Source: Glandiceps talaboti (taxonomy: Eukaryota; Hemichordata; Enteropneusta; Spengelidae). From it: 64,000 nucleotides of DNA. Made by a program: the position numbers and the translations under genes. The first letter of the stretch is position 1. Each line of letters starts with the position of its first letter. The stretch is from the NCBI RefSeq assembly GCF_964340395.1, contig NC_135554.1, positions 13,058,251 to 13,122,250 of the forward strand, in the 5' to 3' direction. The notes beneath the pieces were generated by a model that did not search any database, was not told where the DNA came from, and saw only the letters and a program-made list of their open reading frames with translations. Shown here piece by piece: positions 62,800 to 64,000 of this stretch.

Positions 62800-63375
62800 A
62801 AAACAGGACAGCACTTTTCAAAGCCATTTGATACTGTTGCTAAGGGGCAATATGGAAAGCTATGCTAGAACTATAGGACTAATTAGTTATAATCAGGATA
62901 CCGTAGAACTGGATTGTATAGATTCCACGCTTTACTGTAGGACAGGACAGCATGAATTCCATATGGACTAATTGAGTATAAACAGGATACTGTAGAACAG
63001 GACAGTATAGATTTTGGGCTGTACTGTAGAACAGGACAATATGATTCCAGGATTTGCATAATCCATATACTGTATAGGCCACGATAGCATGGATTCCAAG
63101 CTATAAGAAAGAACTATACAGCGGATTTCAGGCTTTCACACTATATACTGTAGAACAGGTCAGCATGGATCACGACGGCATGGTTGTGAATTCCATGCTA
63201 TACTGTGTATGGCATAGAGCAGAGGCAATTCCACTGAGGTTAAACATGATAGCACGTACGTGTTCAAACCATCCTGTAGAACAGGACTGTTTGAATTCCA
63301 GGCTATGCTATACTATACTGTAAAACAGGGGACAGCGTGAATTTAAGGCTACACACTGTAGAATTAATCCAGCGA
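62800..63375 (+). repeat. Degenerate minisatellite (ACTGTAGAACAGGACAG...GAATTCCAGGCTA unit)
   Basis: About ten imperfect copies of a roughly 35-65-bp unit with the core TACTGTAGAACAGGACAG, then ATGAATTCCA and GGCTATAC. Order and spacing vary between copies. No coding potential. Confidence 0.65.
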
Positions 63376-64000
63376 TGGCATGGTTTACTTCATGTGACAT
63401 GAGACAATATTTGCGCTTGAAAATTGAAGATCGGTCTAAATATATTCATATACGAGCTGGCAAAACCATCCGTCAAAAGGTTTTTTTTTTAGAGGGCTTT
63501 GGTTGGGGGAGGGGGATTTTCTGATAAGCAACCTTTTGATCACTAATTCAATGATGGCATATCTTGTAGAACATGACACATGCCTCTATTCCAAACTATT
63601 TGAGAGCGAAAAAATATGGTCTAACTAAGAGCGTTGCTAAGGAAAAAAGGTAGAAAAATAATCATGTAACTTTCTCTGCTCGTTATACCGTTATCTTACA
63701 TAAGTAAGAGCAGTAAAGCTAGACTATCCGTGTCGATAACTATACATCTTGTAAAAAATACTAGATGTTGACATTCGGGTTCTCAGATTTGGCGATAAAG
63801 ATTTGTTATCAATTTGAGTCCGGATTTTGGTCATCTGATCTATAGGGAATAAGTTGAGACTGATGAGAAATAATCCACGTTTATAGTAAATCAAGCTTAA
63901 GGTCGTATTCGTATAAAGGTATTAACAACCTGTACACGGTATGATTTCATATTTGTAAGGTGTTTTTTACATGATGCAACCGCAATATTTGACAAACCAT
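63376..64000. other. Window end, nothing recognised
   Basis: AT-rich unique sequence with a short T/G run (63480-63520). No gene or repeat defined. Confidence 0.5.

Overview
The window is AT-rich metazoan DNA with long introns and very many microsatellites (AT, CT/AG, ATGT/ACAT, GATT, GACA, GATA, AAAT, GTT/GAT). Structure dominates over coding content: most open frames are translations of simple repeats. Two genes on the + strand can be supported. One is a four-exon rhodopsin-class neuropeptide GPCR of QRFP/RFamide-receptor type (CDS exons 10376-10791, 41068-41191, 42488-42880, 45330-45839; 480 aa). The other is an intronless 140-aa single-pass membrane protein (61068-61490) that looks like a KCNE/MinK-type potassium-channel accessory subunit with a Pro/Ala tail and a PDZ-ligand C-terminus. 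The gene set and repeat content suggest a marine invertebrate (deuterostome or lophotrochozoan). I cannot name the species.

Layout. 1-10.3 kb is intergenic: a large (ATGT)/(ACAT) hairpin, a 1,001-bp element with perfect 18-bp inverted termini at 1840-2840, a >500-bp G/T-only GATT/GGTT tract, a roughly 0.8-kb tandem duplication (5981-7614) and a roughly 145-bp duplication (8138-8428). 10.4-45.8 kb is the GPCR gene. Its first intron is about 30.3 kb and holds microsatellites, a tRNA-derived SINE, a Tc1/mariner transposase remnant, several copies of a TTAA-flanked inverted-terminus element, one of them interrupted by a second element, one small unrecognised ORF (34951-35211) and a repeat-poor ATTA-rich block that may be regulatory. 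Intron 2 carries an ORF resembling a GPCR ECL2/TM5 segment. Intron 3 carries a 187-nt foldback. 46-61 kb is intergenic: a paralogous repeat pair that differs by a LINE 3' end, a decayed LINE reverse transcriptase split by a short inverted-repeat element, and degenerate ~55-bp repeats. 61-61.5 kb is the KCNE-like gene. 61.5-64 kb holds another TTAA-type element copy and a degenerate minisatellite.

The two genes are both predicted membrane signalling components (a peptide receptor and a channel modulator) on the same strand about 15 kb apart. Nothing in the sequence shows they are functionally linked. All family calls rest on motif reading by eye; no searches were run.
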